From the NCBI GenBank assembly GCA_030762935.1, contig CM060899.1:15235001-15299000 (forward strand): DNA of 64,000 bases, read 5' to 3'. The notes under the pieces were generated by a model that was not told the DNA's origin, made no database searches, and saw only the letters and a program-made list of their open reading frames with translations. Each line of letters starts with the position of its first letter. The first letter of the stretch is position 1. Positions 35,760 to 47,959 of the stretch are shown piece after piece. A program made the translations under genes and the position numbers. The DNA is from Hymenopus coronatus (taxonomy: Eukaryota; Arthropoda; Insecta; Mantodea; Hymenopodidae).

Positions 35760-36914
35760 TACTTTTGTTCTTACATGAATGCATTTCCCTCATGTTTACT
35801 ATGTAAATGAACATAAGTTTATTGCAGCTGGATCTGATTACAGAAATGCAAGTGAGTTACTTTGTCACATGAGTATATTCTCCTATGCCACATTCATGTT
35901 AACTAGTTTGTAAACCATAATTTATTCTCAGATGGGTGTAATTTCTGCACTTGCAGCAAAAAAACCAGCAGTCAGTATGCATTGTCATAAATAGAAAAGT
36001 ATTCATTTTAAGTGATATTCTTTTTTTTATAAGAAGCTGTGTTTTTATAACATTACATTGTAGCAAATACCTTTGTTAACTCAAAACTTGGTTATAATTT
36101 ATGTCTTCAATTCACTGCTGCAAACAATTCACTCAATACTCCAATATGAATGCAGTTGATGACTTTCTCCTCGTGCCATTGCATACTAGCATACCAGTCA
36201 AAGTGTGACGCACTACTCACTGACTGCTTGCAATTCTTCCTTCCTTTTTGTAACTAGAAGTGACATCTCAGAACATTGTGGAAAAGGTTGAAAGTCAAAG
36301 CTACAGGAAGAATGTGGTGTGTACTACACCTGTAATGTTCCAAAGCCTCTGGTTACCGGTGTGCTGCACTTCCAAGTCTCCATCTCTGCTAACTCACATA
36401 CTAAGGTAAACATGAGAGCTGCCACACTTTGACAATGCCTATAATTAGAGACATTGGCAACAAATGGCAGTAAGACATGTCCATCTGCCATGTTATTGTT
36501 ATCACAAACTCAAATACCATGGCTCTATCCATAGAAATATGTGAAATGAGATATAGCTTTTTAATTCAGGGCGCTTGGATAAAATCTTTAAATATAATCT
36601 ACATCTACAGACCTCTTGATAGCTTCATAGTCTTCTAGAACTGAATGTGTTTGCTCTACACTGTGAAATGTGAGACAGACATGAAGCAGTAACCAAATAA
36701 TATAGAGTTTTCTTTTTATATAAAATCAACATTAATAATTGCTATGAATGAGCATGGGAATTGGAAATTATGATATTCATAATTGTATAAGTACAACAGA
36801 TATATATATATATGATGAATATAGATTCTTTTTTTAGATGCAAAACCAAGCATTCACAAATGGGTTGAAAGCAAATTGAAGCATGCACCAAAGACAATGT
36901 TTCCATTTATAAAT
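35760..36914. other. Gene-free stretch
   Basis: AT-rich sequence. No gene or named repeat was seen. Confidence 0.4.
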
Positions 36915-36918
36915 TTAA

Positions 36919-39618
36919 CCCTAGAAAACCTAGGCTTTTTTGCACCATAATGTACTGGAGGTAGACCATTTTCATTTATTCATTGGTTTCTCTTAGTTAT
37001 TATTGGACCTAAAACATTTCTATTATTTGCTTTTTATTTTATTTTTATCATTTATACATTATTTAGTTTAACAAATTTTTATTTAGACAATCATAAATAC
37101 AGACACAAAGGTTATATTATGTTCTTAGTAATATTCCTAGTATATGAAACAATTTTCTTTTATCTAATGAAAGAATGTTTTGAAAGCATTGATTTTGCTT
37201 TTTATTTTTCAAATTGAATGCAGACTCTTACAATGAGAATGTTCTAAGCAAACATTCTTCTTGCATTTATCGCAGGTTTGCCTTTGCATTCTGTCACAGA
37301 GGTAACATCTCTTCTTCTTCATCCTTGAACCTATAGCAGTTGATGCATCTTGGATAATGTGCGGTAACATCAATTGTATTGCCTGCACAGTTTTATGATG
37401 TAGTCCTATGTTTGATCTTCTTTTAGGTGTTTATTGATGAGATTCTCAACAAGATCATTAAGGAAGAGTCTTTGCCTAGTCTTCTACTTAGTCTTGTTCC
37501 ACTGAGGTTAAAGTGTCAGACATGCAACATATGCTGCCATGCCACAGACCTAAAGAGATTCATGAATAATACTGCTAGCCAGTAGTTTGTTTTTCTCTTG
37601 CAGGAGTGGGAGTGAACAAGTTCATCCAGGCTGTGTACACCACGTTTGATTTCATTCAAGTGGAATAGAATCTCTGATTTCTTCGCCTTCTCAATATGTC
37701 ATTTGAATGGAACATGATGCTCAGAAGAATCACAGCCTTCCTAGGGTTCGGCGCATAAGATACCATAGTAATTTCCAAAAGGAATGAGGTCGGCAGCAAA
37801 TCGAGTGCTGCTGTGTTGACGCTAAGTGATTCCGTCTCTCAAAAATGCTATTTGTGTTAATAGTAAATCTTCAAATTTTGCAAAAAATAATGCAAGAGGA
37901 AGATAGGGATTAAGGTTCATAGCGGAACTGTAAGAACCACTGATTTTTTAGCTCAAATAGTTTTCATAGTACTTATGCATAAACATTATGTCGCCAGGCA
38001 GATTTGAATGCTCAGTGTGCAAGTGAGAGGGAAATATGAAAAGAGTGAGGGTAGCAACGGCAATGCAGAGCACTATAACACATTTCATTTGCAGCATCGA
38101 GCTCATTCCATTTGAAAAATATTATAGGTTAAAATGATTTATAAGACCAGAAAGACTTGAATTAGTTTCTGTGGTTTTTTGTGGCTGAAACTGAAAGGTT
38201 TATTCTTCCTTACTGTGCCAACTACAGTAAGACCATTGTTTAGCAATTGCTGGGCAAGTTGCAGATAAGTGTATAAAAAGTCACAGGTTATATTCCTGTT
38301 TGAATAAGAATATTGTTCAGTAAGATGCAGAACAATACTAGAACTAAGATTTGTGACCCTAGTGGTACCCTCTTTATCTAAATAGGGAATTCCCTTCAAA
38401 GGGTAGAACAGCATTGAATCTGTAATCCAGAATATTGTCAGGTCATATTTGTGTGGCTTTTATGCCATATATTGTAGGATGGAACAACACCCTATGAAAG
38501 GCAGCAGCTGCTCATCTACTGTAAGATTGCTGCCTGGAATATAATGTTTTGCAAGATTTCTGCAAATGCCTTCCTAAACATCACAGATTGGAACAAGCTT
38601 ATTTTTCTTGTGGCATTCACTTCTTGTTAATTTGTCATCAAAGAGAAGAAAACCCACAAATTCCTTGAATCTATCTCTATTCATTGTTGCACGGAATATT
38701 GGAGGCTCATACTTTGAATTCCACAATTCAGTAACACCAAAATGATTGCATTTCATATGCCCAGCTGTTTTAAGGAGTTCAATGGATGTACATATTTAAT
38801 CTATCACATATTTTCCAAATTTTGTTTTTCAATCTGTAAACCCTTTCAGCTTCCAGGTTAGTAAACTTCACAATATCACAGAGAATAGTGGATGATAGGA
38901 ATAGCTCAAGACAAGTTTGTGTTTTATCTACTGGTTTTTGTGGTGGTAACACAACCTTGAAAAGGGGAGATTTTATAATGTTGTGTGTCTTTATCTTTGA
39001 AGTAGGAGGTGGGTTTTTACACCATTCAAGTAAATTTCTGCCTCTGTAGATATCGCTTGCATCAGGTTGAACTATCACTGTGTGTATTCTGTTCTCATAT
39101 ACATTTTCTGCATTTGTGTGTTCACTAGCAATGCTAATATAATCATTTTCACTTTCATCACTCGAGGGGTTGCAATTGCTATCCACACAGCAAGTAAATA
39201 TGCTGGTATCGGCATTTGCGTCATCATTTTTCAAAAGAGAAAGAAGATTCACTCCTGCTCCTTTTCATTCAAGCCTTTAAACATTATAGTTAGCAATAAA
39301 CATCTGCTTACAAAGAAGGTTTCACTTATATGAAATTCTCAACAATGAGCAAGTTTGTACCAGACCATGATAAAGTGAGCCAACTGTGTGAAAATCAAAG
39401 GCATGGTGTGTCCAATAGACTCACCTCAGGCCTATATGTTGTAGAATTCATTTTATATACATAAAAAATCAGTTTTGTGAACAAGTTTATCGTAATGTTG
39501 GCACAGGGTTCATTTTACCATTGTTGAAGAATAGTAACAATCTTATCATTATGTTTAATCCAGTAATGGTTTGAGCTAGCACAGAAAGTCCAATGGATGC
39601 AACTTAGGATTTCTAGGG
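36919..39618 (-). mobile_element. piggyBac element, complete ends, dead
   Basis: A 2.7-kb element sits between TTAA target copies at 36915-36918 and 39619-39622. Its ends are inverted repeats: CCCTAGAAAACCTAGG on the left, CCCTAGAAATCCTAAG on the right (minus strand). It carries one transposase relic on the minus strand. TTAA duplication and a CCC start are defining for piggyBac. Confidence 0.88.
37200..39252 (-). pseudogene. piggyBac transposase relic
   Basis: From the N-terminus, the first piece is an acidic leader with WCKNPPPTSKIKTHNI (about 39040-38990). Next comes PPIFRATMNRDRFKEFVGFL (about 38710). The first catalytic-Asp region LTVDEQLLPF follows (about 38530-38500). Then come VVGTVRKNK and the C-terminal cysteine finger KKKRCYLCDR...CDKCKKNVCLEHS (about 37320-37230). 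These are in the normal piggyBac order. Internal stops (for example after QYMA near 38460) and frame changes inactivate it. Confidence 0.85.
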
Positions 39619-39819
39619 TTAAAATACAAAACAAACTGCTCATACTTAATGCTTATAAATCAACCTGGAATTGGCTCACAACTTAACTTTTGCATTACAT
39701 TTCTGTCAAAATATATTTACAAAGCTATACACTTGCAATTAAATTAAAGCCAGTGTTTCTACAGTCATATTCCATCTTACTTAAATTATTGATGTGAACA
39801 TTAATTTTAAACCAAAATA

Positions 39820-40130
39820 CATACTTTAAGGCTCCAGAATAAACTTGTTTTTTTTTTTAGAAAAGGGTCTGTGCACATTTGTGGGCAGCATGATTCAAAA
39901 CAAAAATTTTGATGGATACTATAACTTCACCATCTTTCAAAGAAAGAGCATAGATACTTCAAAGAAAATCACCCTCAAACTACCATTTATATGCGAAACA
40001 TATTCTTGTGTTTGACTTAATGTTAAATATAATTAGCTTAGGATTTCTGCATCACAGATAAAATATGATATGCTTTGAATTTTGTGCATTCAGCTTGGAA
40101 GTCTTAATTCGCTAAGAGATGTACAAAATC
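39820..40130 (+). repeat. Diverged partial copy of the 0.9-kb repeat family
   Basis: GATTCAAAACAAAAATTTTG and AAAATCACCCTCAAACTACC echo the middle of 14388-15290, in order. Heavily diverged. Confidence 0.5.
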
Positions 40131-40282
40131 TTACTACAACAAAAAGAAAGAGGAAAGCAAACTGTAGCATTAATTAAAATTAGATGCAGTTATGTGAAAT
40201 AAAATTACTTGTGGCAAAATTTTCTGGAATTTAAAATATTTAAATTGTTTACAAGCAGAAATCTTTTTTTCTTTTTTTAATT

Positions 40283-40725
40283 TCTCTGATATGTATGCTG
40301 GGTATTCTCCCCCTAAAATTCTATACTTAGGTTTCACTGGAAACAAATTTTTTGAACTTCCTGAATTTATATAAATTCAGAGAAAAAGGTCTGTCTGTGA
40401 ACAGCATAATTCAAAATAGTTGCTCTGACATGAAACTTAATATTTGGGTATAGTAAAGATGCAACACAAATATTTTCAAGAAAGTCCTTCACCCATAACC
40501 TGCCCTTTACATTGGAACATTTATTTATTTTATCAAAAAATGATCAGAAATATTGATTACATTATTGCCTACTGAAGACTTTTGACAAAACATATCTTTA
40601 ATTTTCTGTGAATACTTTTCTTTTGAAAGGAATTTTGAATAACCTTATATAAATGATAAACATAAAGTGATAGATGAAAACATAATTCAGAGCAATGGAG
40701 ATCTCTTTAAGGTGATGTATCTGAT
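40283..40725 (+). repeat. Diverged copy of the 0.9-kb repeat family
   Basis: GGTTTCACTGGAAAC, AGCATAATTCAAAATAG, CCTTCACCCATAACCTGCCC and GGAATTTTGAATAACC match 14388-15290 in order. Together with 39820-40130 this makes two direct partial copies in a row. Confidence 0.6.
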
Positions 40726-42880
40726 GAAATTTGACCAAAAATTGTGAAAAATTAAAGAATTATTTGTTTCATAATTAAATAATATGAATTCTAAGCTTAA
40801 AGAAAACATGTCGCTTTCACCACAACTTTGATAACTATTTAACTTATTTGCCGCAAAATTCAATTTTTGTATATGAATATTTTGAAATATGTATCACTTG
40901 ACTCAGTTTTATTTGAACAAAGAATTCAGGCATTAAAAAAATATTGTTTAAATAATCATACGAGCTAGAATTTTCATTTGTGACAAAAAAGAGCTGTATT
41001 ATTGTATATATTAACTGACATAAATTTCAAAAAAATATCTAACATAACTTACATATTTTAAATAACTTATTTTATCCTAAAAGCTTTTTCTCCAGTATCC
41101 CTTATGAATGCTTTTTAATGCTTTTGTCTTCCATTATATCTTTTTGATATTTTGTTGTTTCTGATAATTGCATGAAAGAATATAGAATTTTAAGGCTAGC
41201 ATAAAGAAAACCAATTGTTAAACATCTATTTGTTGCTATTCTCTTTGTATCTGTAACAAAATTTGCAAATGCAACTATTTTGTGTCCATTGCTACAATAT
41301 TGACTACTAAATGATTGGAAGATCAAGTCTCAATAAGGACCATCAATGGCAGTGATGCCATTCCTGAATAGTTAGACTAGACTGTAGTCTTTTGAAAAAT
41401 CTGGATGCTGAGAAACTTGTCAAATCTGTAGTTATCATTTCAAGTAAATACAAAATTTGCTCCACAGGTTTCAGTATATGTTCAAAAAACTTTAGCAATC
41501 ACAAACTAATTTGTCTCCTAATAGAATTAGAATGAATTCAGATTCATGTGTTCCCTTTTTTCTGATGAGCTATGATTTGACATACGTCTGTGTAACTCAA
41601 TAAACTAGGAGAATGAGGATTTGTTAGGTTCTTTGAGTACAACAGACATCTTTTGTTCCTTTTTAACCGTATTTTAGGATCTTGAGTCATGTCCTGGCTT
41701 AAGTATTTCCTTCTACCAGGGTTGTATTACGTGCGCAGAGGCTTTTGGTGGTTTTTATCCTGGTGAGAGTAAAGGGAGTGCTGGGAACCAGGCAGAATGT
41801 GGAGGACATAGTCAGCAAAGAAAGCCTTCTGGCTGTTTTGATATGCAGTTTGGCCCTTGAAATGCTAATCAACATGCGATCAGTATTCTGTTTAAAAAAT
41901 CCTGAGGTGACTTGTGGCCTGTGATTCCTTTTACAATTTTGGGCTTAGTTTCTTTGTTTCCTACAATTGGGAAATATATGAATATTTGATAATTGAATAT
42001 TTGAAAATTGTCTCCTCCCAGGTTAATTGGGCAATATATTTACTTAGTTGTGGGAAACCTTTTCATGACTTTACCTTAAAGAATGCGGGAGAATTATTGT
42101 TAAGTCATGTGAGGAGGTGAATGGTGTATGTGATTTTTGTTGGGTTTATATGATTTTACAGTAAATGGGGCTTTAAGCTAATCTACAACCTAGCACTAAA
42201 GTTTGGCAGCTGGATAGTGAAAGTTATGATACATGTATTCTGCTTTCATTCTAAAGTTCATGTTGTCTTCACTGTGATAGCATTACTTGGTATTCATTAA
42301 CCTACGTAGTCAAGTTTTGTATAGTGGGAAAGGTGACAAAGTGGACCTTTCAAGTTGAGTGCAAGGCAATGTTAACATCAGATTTTAGACAAAGAACACC
42401 TTTAATTTGCTTTAATTTGCTTAGTGTAATGAGTGTTTCATCCTCTAATCGTAGAAGTTAAACTGAAGGCTGGAATATTTGTTAAGCTGTTTAAGGGATT
42501 TGTATGTCATGAGATTTTGACAATTTAAGTGTGTTTGGTCAAGCACGTATTTAACTCTCATAACATTTTCACTACTCATGTTCCATGCTTAATAAATGCA
42601 GGACAGTTTTAAAAAGTTTGCTTGTGGTAGGCTCTGCACAACTTATGTTCAGCGCCTCACCAGATATGTATTCAAATCATGTAGGCTTTCCAAGACTCTA
42701 CTTTTCATTTTTTTTTAGGAATATTAAGTTGTTATTGTTTTGTTATTGATAATAGTTGTCAAAGCAGTTATTGGTGAGAGATTGATATAACTATAACTTG
42801 GATAGAAGTGTGGCATCTTTAGACTTATAGTTTGGGATATGTTCAGAAGAAATTTGTATAATCTCCAGATCCCAAAAATG
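40726..42880. other. Gene-free AT-rich stretch
   Basis: No coding region was supported. It could hold more of the element at 42900-44740, but no reverse transcriptase motif was found. Confidence 0.4.
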
Positions 42881-42899
42881 GGGAGCTTCTTAGTCTTGT

Positions 42900-44740
42900 A
42901 GGAAGCCTGTCAGGGTAAGATCTATATATGGCAGATCTGCAGCTACTATTTAATCAAGCAGCTAAAATTTAGTAGTTAGTCCAGGAGGCAAGGTACTAGC
43001 ATGAAGTATTCAGAACTATCTCTATGTAAGTGGTCTTTTACCTCCTTACTGCACAAATACCTACCTGCCTATCAAAATTTCGGTAGGAAGATCTTTTGTT
43101 GATTATCTTTAGGATCTGCAAGTTGTAATTTCTGCCTGTGTCCCAACAATCAAGTGCTATACAGGACTGTGAGCTGAGAAAAAAATTGGTGCATAATTTC
43201 CAGTACTTCAAAAGTAATGTTTGACATCTTTTTTAGCTCCTGGTGAGCACCAGGAAAAGATAGATAAGGTGTTTTAAAAGAAATAACTGATAGAGCTCTG
43301 CTATTCACAACCTTTAAGTGTGATCTATTGATTAGTAAATTGTTTACAAAAATGGATTGGCTGCCCCATTGAGGATATAAAGATAGTTTTCTTAGATTAA
43401 TTGGCCTTATAATTGCAATTTTAGCCATCTTTAAATATGTGAAGTGTGCAGTTGGAACATCAGTTGTTCCAAATGTCATATAAATTTCAGCTACGGAACA
43501 CACTGAACAATAATGATTTCCATTGCAATTTAAACATTGCATTTTGCCTAGCGGTAATTTGTTTCATTCCTATGCAGGCATCAACATCCAGTATTATATT
43601 GCAATTCTGGGCCTAGTGAACATTGCACTGGCAAAAATACATAGTATATGGTTCCATTCCTCATTTCCTATTTTGTGTAGTATTTAAAACTTTTGATCTA
43701 ATCAGAAGTGCAGCCTGGGGTGGGAAGATGGCTTGTATGTCCAACTAACTCTCTGCATACTTTATGGGTGGGTAAAGCACCTTCAATCTCTTCTTCATCA
43801 AATTTTACCAATGCATATATGTCACTTTCTAGGATCCCTTTTCTGTTTAGCTTTTTAAGTCTTAGGCAACACACAGGTTCAGGAAAAAACCCATGATATC
43901 TTCAGGATTAGGATATCTGTGGCTATACACATCTTTCTCCAAAGCTCACAGAGTTTTAATATGCCTGTGACATTCCAAATAAGTTGAATTTATGACTTGG
44001 GAATATAGTCATAGGTTTAACTAATTTTTTTCTAAATAGTTTAGATGACCTCAAATGTTTCAGGTTCTTGTCCCCATACTTTGCTTGACCGATCCTTTGA
44101 TCTGTTCATTTACATCTTTATTTATTAAGTACTTCTTAGACTACACTCTTGAAGTATCCTCATAGAAAAATGTATTTGTTCACTTTTACAAACCTGAGGC
44201 CTTTATCCACTGATGTTTCAAATTGTTCCAAGAATCTTGACTAACTCTTAACATCATCAAAGAATACTATAGATTAATGGAAGGTAGTTTTACAGATACA
44301 GACGAAACAAATAGAGTGGAATGTTCTTGCATTGAGATTGCATAGGCAGTGAGTCTTTTGTTCAATTCATTAGTGGCCTTTTAATTTATATCTTTGCCCG
44401 GTCAATATAGCATATAAAAGTAGCCAGATCCTCTTTGTACTCTGCATCTGATAATACATCCTGAATTATATTATCCAAAGAAACTTTTGTTTAAGGATTT
44501 TAGAGAAATTCCTGTAGTGTTCGTAGGCATCAACAACCATCTATTCCTTTGCAAAATCACGCCAGGTTGCTTTGTTCACATCATCTTAAGATCATGAAGT
44601 GCAGCTGCTTTTGTGTTACCCATGCAGATGATTACCTTGTACTCTGAATTGTCAATTGAAATGTGAATAAGTTTTGCTGGCATCTAGAATAATCACATAA
44701 GTGAAGACAACTCTTCACTGTGAGCAAGTAATTTATTTGA
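42900..44740 (-). pseudogene. Probable BEL/Pao-type gag-protease relic
   Basis: The longest open piece is 43542-43150. It opens with a zinc-knuckle-like CLNCNGNHYCSVC. It continues with a stretch whose QWGSQSIFVNNLL resembles the DSGSQRSFI protease motif of BEL/Pao retrotransposons, with the catalytic Asp lost. ADPKDNQQKIFLPKF just downstream fits the segment after the protease. Upstream fragments up to 44740 are compatible with a gag region but full of stops. No LTRs or RT were found. The call is inference from short motifs. Confidence 0.4.
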
Positions 44741-44832
44741 CTAATGAAATACAATGGAAATGAGATATCATTTTGTTGATTCTACTAGTAACCTCTGTTG
44801 ATTTACAGTACACAAACCTAGATTAGCCTCAT

Positions 44833-45087
44833 TTTTTTTTTTTTTTTTTTGATAGTGTTTAACGCCCGCTTTAACTACTAATGGCACCGCAGGCGGTGAC
44901 ACTGATGATACATGAATGATGATGGAGCACCGGTGGAATGCGATGGCGGGGGAAACCGGAGTACCCGGAGAAAACCCGCCCCAGCGCCGTTTTGTCCACC
45001 ACAAATCTCACATGCGGTCGCTTGGGATCGAACCCCGGCCGTCTAGGTGAGAGTCGAGTGGTCTAACCACTCGGCCACGGCGCGGCC
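44833..45087 (-). mobile_element. SINE family 1 copy, young
   Basis: A near-consensus copy with a T20-type tail (A-tail on its own strand) and a perfect 15-bp target duplication, CTAGATTAGCCTCAT, at 44818-44832 and 45088-45102. Its head has TGGCCGAGTGG and GGTTCGATCCC, good Pol III A and B boxes, so it could be transcribed. Confidence 0.92.
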
Positions 45088-45250
45088 CTAGATTAGCCTC
45101 ATGTTTTGGATATAGTACAAAGAGAATTTACTTCTGTGCTTCAAATAACCTAATGCTGAAACTCAAATAATATAAATAATTCATGTTATAGTTCCCAAAC
45201 AGATTAATTTACATATGAATGGTTAAAATGCCACACAAGATGTAAATATT

Positions 45251-46120
45251 ATGCTTTCCATACCAGCATCACAGTCTACTGTTAACTCAGGTTTCAGTAT
45301 TACTTCTCAAATTGCTTGTCCCTATTGTGCCAAACTCTATAAGTGTAAATATGGAATTAAAATTCACTTCAGTCAAGCCCACCCTACAGAGCATAGAGCT
45401 TCCATTGCTTCAAGGCAAACTAATTGGCAGGGATCAAGATCAACTCATACAGGTAATGTCCAACAAGATGAGTCTCTTCCAGACCCTGTTAGGACCGCGC
45501 CATGGCCGAGTGGTTACACCATTCGCCTCTCACCTAGATCCCAAGCGACCACATGTGAGACTTGTGGTGGACATACTGGTGCAGGGGCAGATTTTCTCTG
45601 GGTTTTCCAGTTTCCCCCACCATCGTATTCTACCAGTGCTCCATCTTCATTCCATGATCATCAGTCATTGCCTGTGGTGCCTTTGTAGTGAAAGCAGGTG
45701 TTCAGCACTCTCACAAAGGGTCCTATTAGAAGACCAAAACATACAAAGTACAAAGAAACCATGAAGAAATACATACTAGCTTTTCAGGATTTTGTGAGTA
45801 ATAGCAATTTTTGTCATAATGTTAAGGCTTTTATAGGCCTCTTATCCAAAGAAATACATTTACTTCCAGCACCTAAACATCCAGCAGTTAAATTTTATAA
45901 GCACAAAAAAAAAAAAAATGTATAGTAATCAACTCAGTTATAATAAATCAAGTAATCTAGAGAGGACAACCAAAAGAGATGGAGAAAAAAGGCGAGAGAA
46001 ATATGAGTTTTAAAAACCCCAGTTTCAGTATTACAACCAAAGCCTAAAAGCTGTACATGGTGCTATAAATGATAAAAAAAGAAATAAGCAAGATAAATAT
46101 AAATAAATACTCTACAACCA
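45251..46120 (+). pseudogene. Retroelement ORF N-terminal relic with a C2H2 finger
   Basis: The first piece (45251-45490) contains IACPYCAKLYKCKYGIKIHF, completing a C-x2-C-x12-H-x4-H finger. The second piece after a SINE (45725-45925) contains LLPAPKHPAVKFYK. A third, after a frame change at the A-run near 45905, contains QYYNQSLKAVHGAIND. I recall this combination from N-terminal regions of arthropod non-LTR element proteins, but cannot name the clade. An R2-like element is one option. RT is absent, cut off by the SINE and LINE-B. Confidence 0.4.
45493..45712 (+). mobile_element. SINE family 1 copy inside the retroelement ORF
   Basis: The head is GACCGCGCCATGGCCGAGTG and the body matches the family. 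The segment carrying most of the B box is deleted (CACCTAGATCCCAAG). The flanks CCCTGTTAG and TCCTATTAG suggest a worn target duplication. Confidence 0.85.
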
Positions 46121-46123
46121 CTT

Positions 46124-46233
46124 CTCTGCCACTCTGTAGCCAAGTGGTTAGACCACTCGCCTCTCACCTAGACAGACTGGGTTCGATCCCAAGCGACAGC
46201 ATGTGCGATTTGTGGTGGACAAAGCGGTGCAGG
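46124..46233 (+). mobile_element. SINE family 1 copy, cut by LINE-B
   Basis: The head and first part of the body are intact (TAGCCAAGTGGTTAG, GGGTTCGATCCCAAG, ACAAAGCGGTGCAGG). It ends exactly where the LINE-B 5' UTR begins. The remaining half is not found past the LINE-B end at about 51030. Confidence 0.85.
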
Positions 46234-46663
46234 CCCCCAAGGGGCATACTACGGTAGGTACGAGTTTGGCGCACCCGATGGTTCCCGAGTCACCCCTTAA
46301 TCCCTCATGTGGGCAACCTCCGAGTGGTGAGAGAGTTAGTCTATCAAAATGCCCACGCACGTGAAGGCCGTGCGTGGAGACCCGTGTCGGTGGAAAGGAA
46401 TATCCTGTTTGGTTGAGGGTTGCATATTTGAGTCTGGGCTTCTGTTTTTTCAGTAACTGGGGAGGGTGCGCAACCTAATACACCGTTTTGGTTTCTGCTT
46501 CGCCTAAACGGGAGGCTAGGGACTAACCCACTGCTAATCAATCGGCCAGGACTAGGCACTATACCGTACTCCAGGGTGAGTGGGACGGCGTGCCTGCCCT
46601 GTTACCCCTTGTTGGTCTCCGTAGTGGGTTGGGAGCATTGGGGGATGAATTTTTATGCTTTTT

Positions 46664-47650
46664 TATGGCTAAAACAAAACACCCTAATACTGTTGATGGA
46701 AATGAAGTAGTCCTCGCTACTAAGTAATTACTAGAAAGGAGGAAGGGAAGAAATTTACGTCGGTTAGTCCATTCCTTATCCAAAGGTGTTTGGATAAAAT
46801 TGCTGATGCCGTGCAATCTTTCATTAGAGCACGCATTGGCACACTCCTGTTTGAGGCTATTTCAGCACCCGAGGCAGCAAAATTACTGAAAGCCAATGTG
46901 TCGGGTAGTTATCCGATCCAAATTACGAAGCACAAGACCTCGATCTACTTGCGTGGCGTTATCACCACCCACAGTTTGTCCAACGAGAAGCTTCAAGAAC
47001 ATCTAGCGGAACAAGGTGTAACATCTGTTTACAGGGTTTGGTGGAAATTGTATGGTGAGTTTATGCCTACACGTACCCTGTTCCTTACCTTTGACCTTGG
47101 TAGATCTTCCGCAAAGGATTAAGGCAGGGTACGAAGCCATCGAGATTAGGCCCTATATACCCAACCCAGCGGTTTGGGCATACCAGTCACTTTTGTACTG
47201 GCCATTCTACACGTACTATATGTGGAGCCGTATTGCACGATGGAAGTTGTACTTCCACTCCTTCTTGTGTAATTTGCAGTGGGAACATCCATCTAGTTCC
47301 CGCAATTGTCCCTGTTTCACAGAGGAGAGAGCGATCCAGGAGATACGAGTGAGGAAGAAGGTGTCCTTTTCCGAAGTCCGTTGGCTCTACGCCAACCCTC
47401 TGTCCCGCGCTCTGGTACCTATAGCTTGGTTGCAGCTAAATCGGTACCGAACCGTCAAATCGCGACTCAGACCTGCAATTTAAACGGGGTCACTATTGCA
47501 GAGACGGTTATCGTTACCAGTCCAATAACAAAGCCCATAACATCTAGATCGGCCGCAGCACCTATGAAATCTGCCATCGTAAAGAGCTCTCCGGCAGCAG
47601 CGTCACCAAAACCGTCTACCCTGGGCAATAGTACCGTTCCACCCATATGA
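46664..47650 (+). pseudogene. LINE-B ORF1 relic (gag-like)
   Basis: It begins with MAKTKHPNTVDG near 46664. ITKHKTSIYLRGVITTHSLS, VDLPQRIKAGYEAIEIRPYI and SSSRNCPCFTEERAIQEIRV follow, with frame changes between them. The CCHC knuckle region near 47170-47290 is garbled. Confidence 0.8.
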
Positions 47651-47959
47651 TATTCTGCACCCGCAAATACGTTTAAGACCAGCTATGTACGAACCGATTT
47701 CCTGAAGCATAATGCAAAGTCCTCTCCTAAACTATCTACGGAATGAAAAGTCCACGTTTTTCTTCACGCAGATCCTGTTCTGAGGAATCTTCTGGGAGTA
47801 CCAATCGGCGACGACCATCTTCGCCGATCAGCACCTCTAATCGCTTCGAGGTACTCGAACCGAAATTCTCAATTGGAAGGGTCCTTCCAGGTGAAGAAGA
47901 TGGACCAGGAGGATTCTGCCGTTACAGTCGTGCTCCTGAAAAGAGGCCAGCCATTGCCA

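Noticed and set aside
40726..42880. Reverse transcriptase downstream of the BEL/Pao-like relic
   Set aside because: No YxDD-type or other RT motif could be read in any minus-strand frame.
43150..43542. 130-codon minus-strand frame as a host gene
   Set aside because: Neighbouring frames on the same strand continue the similarity with stops, and the motif order fits a retroelement relic better.
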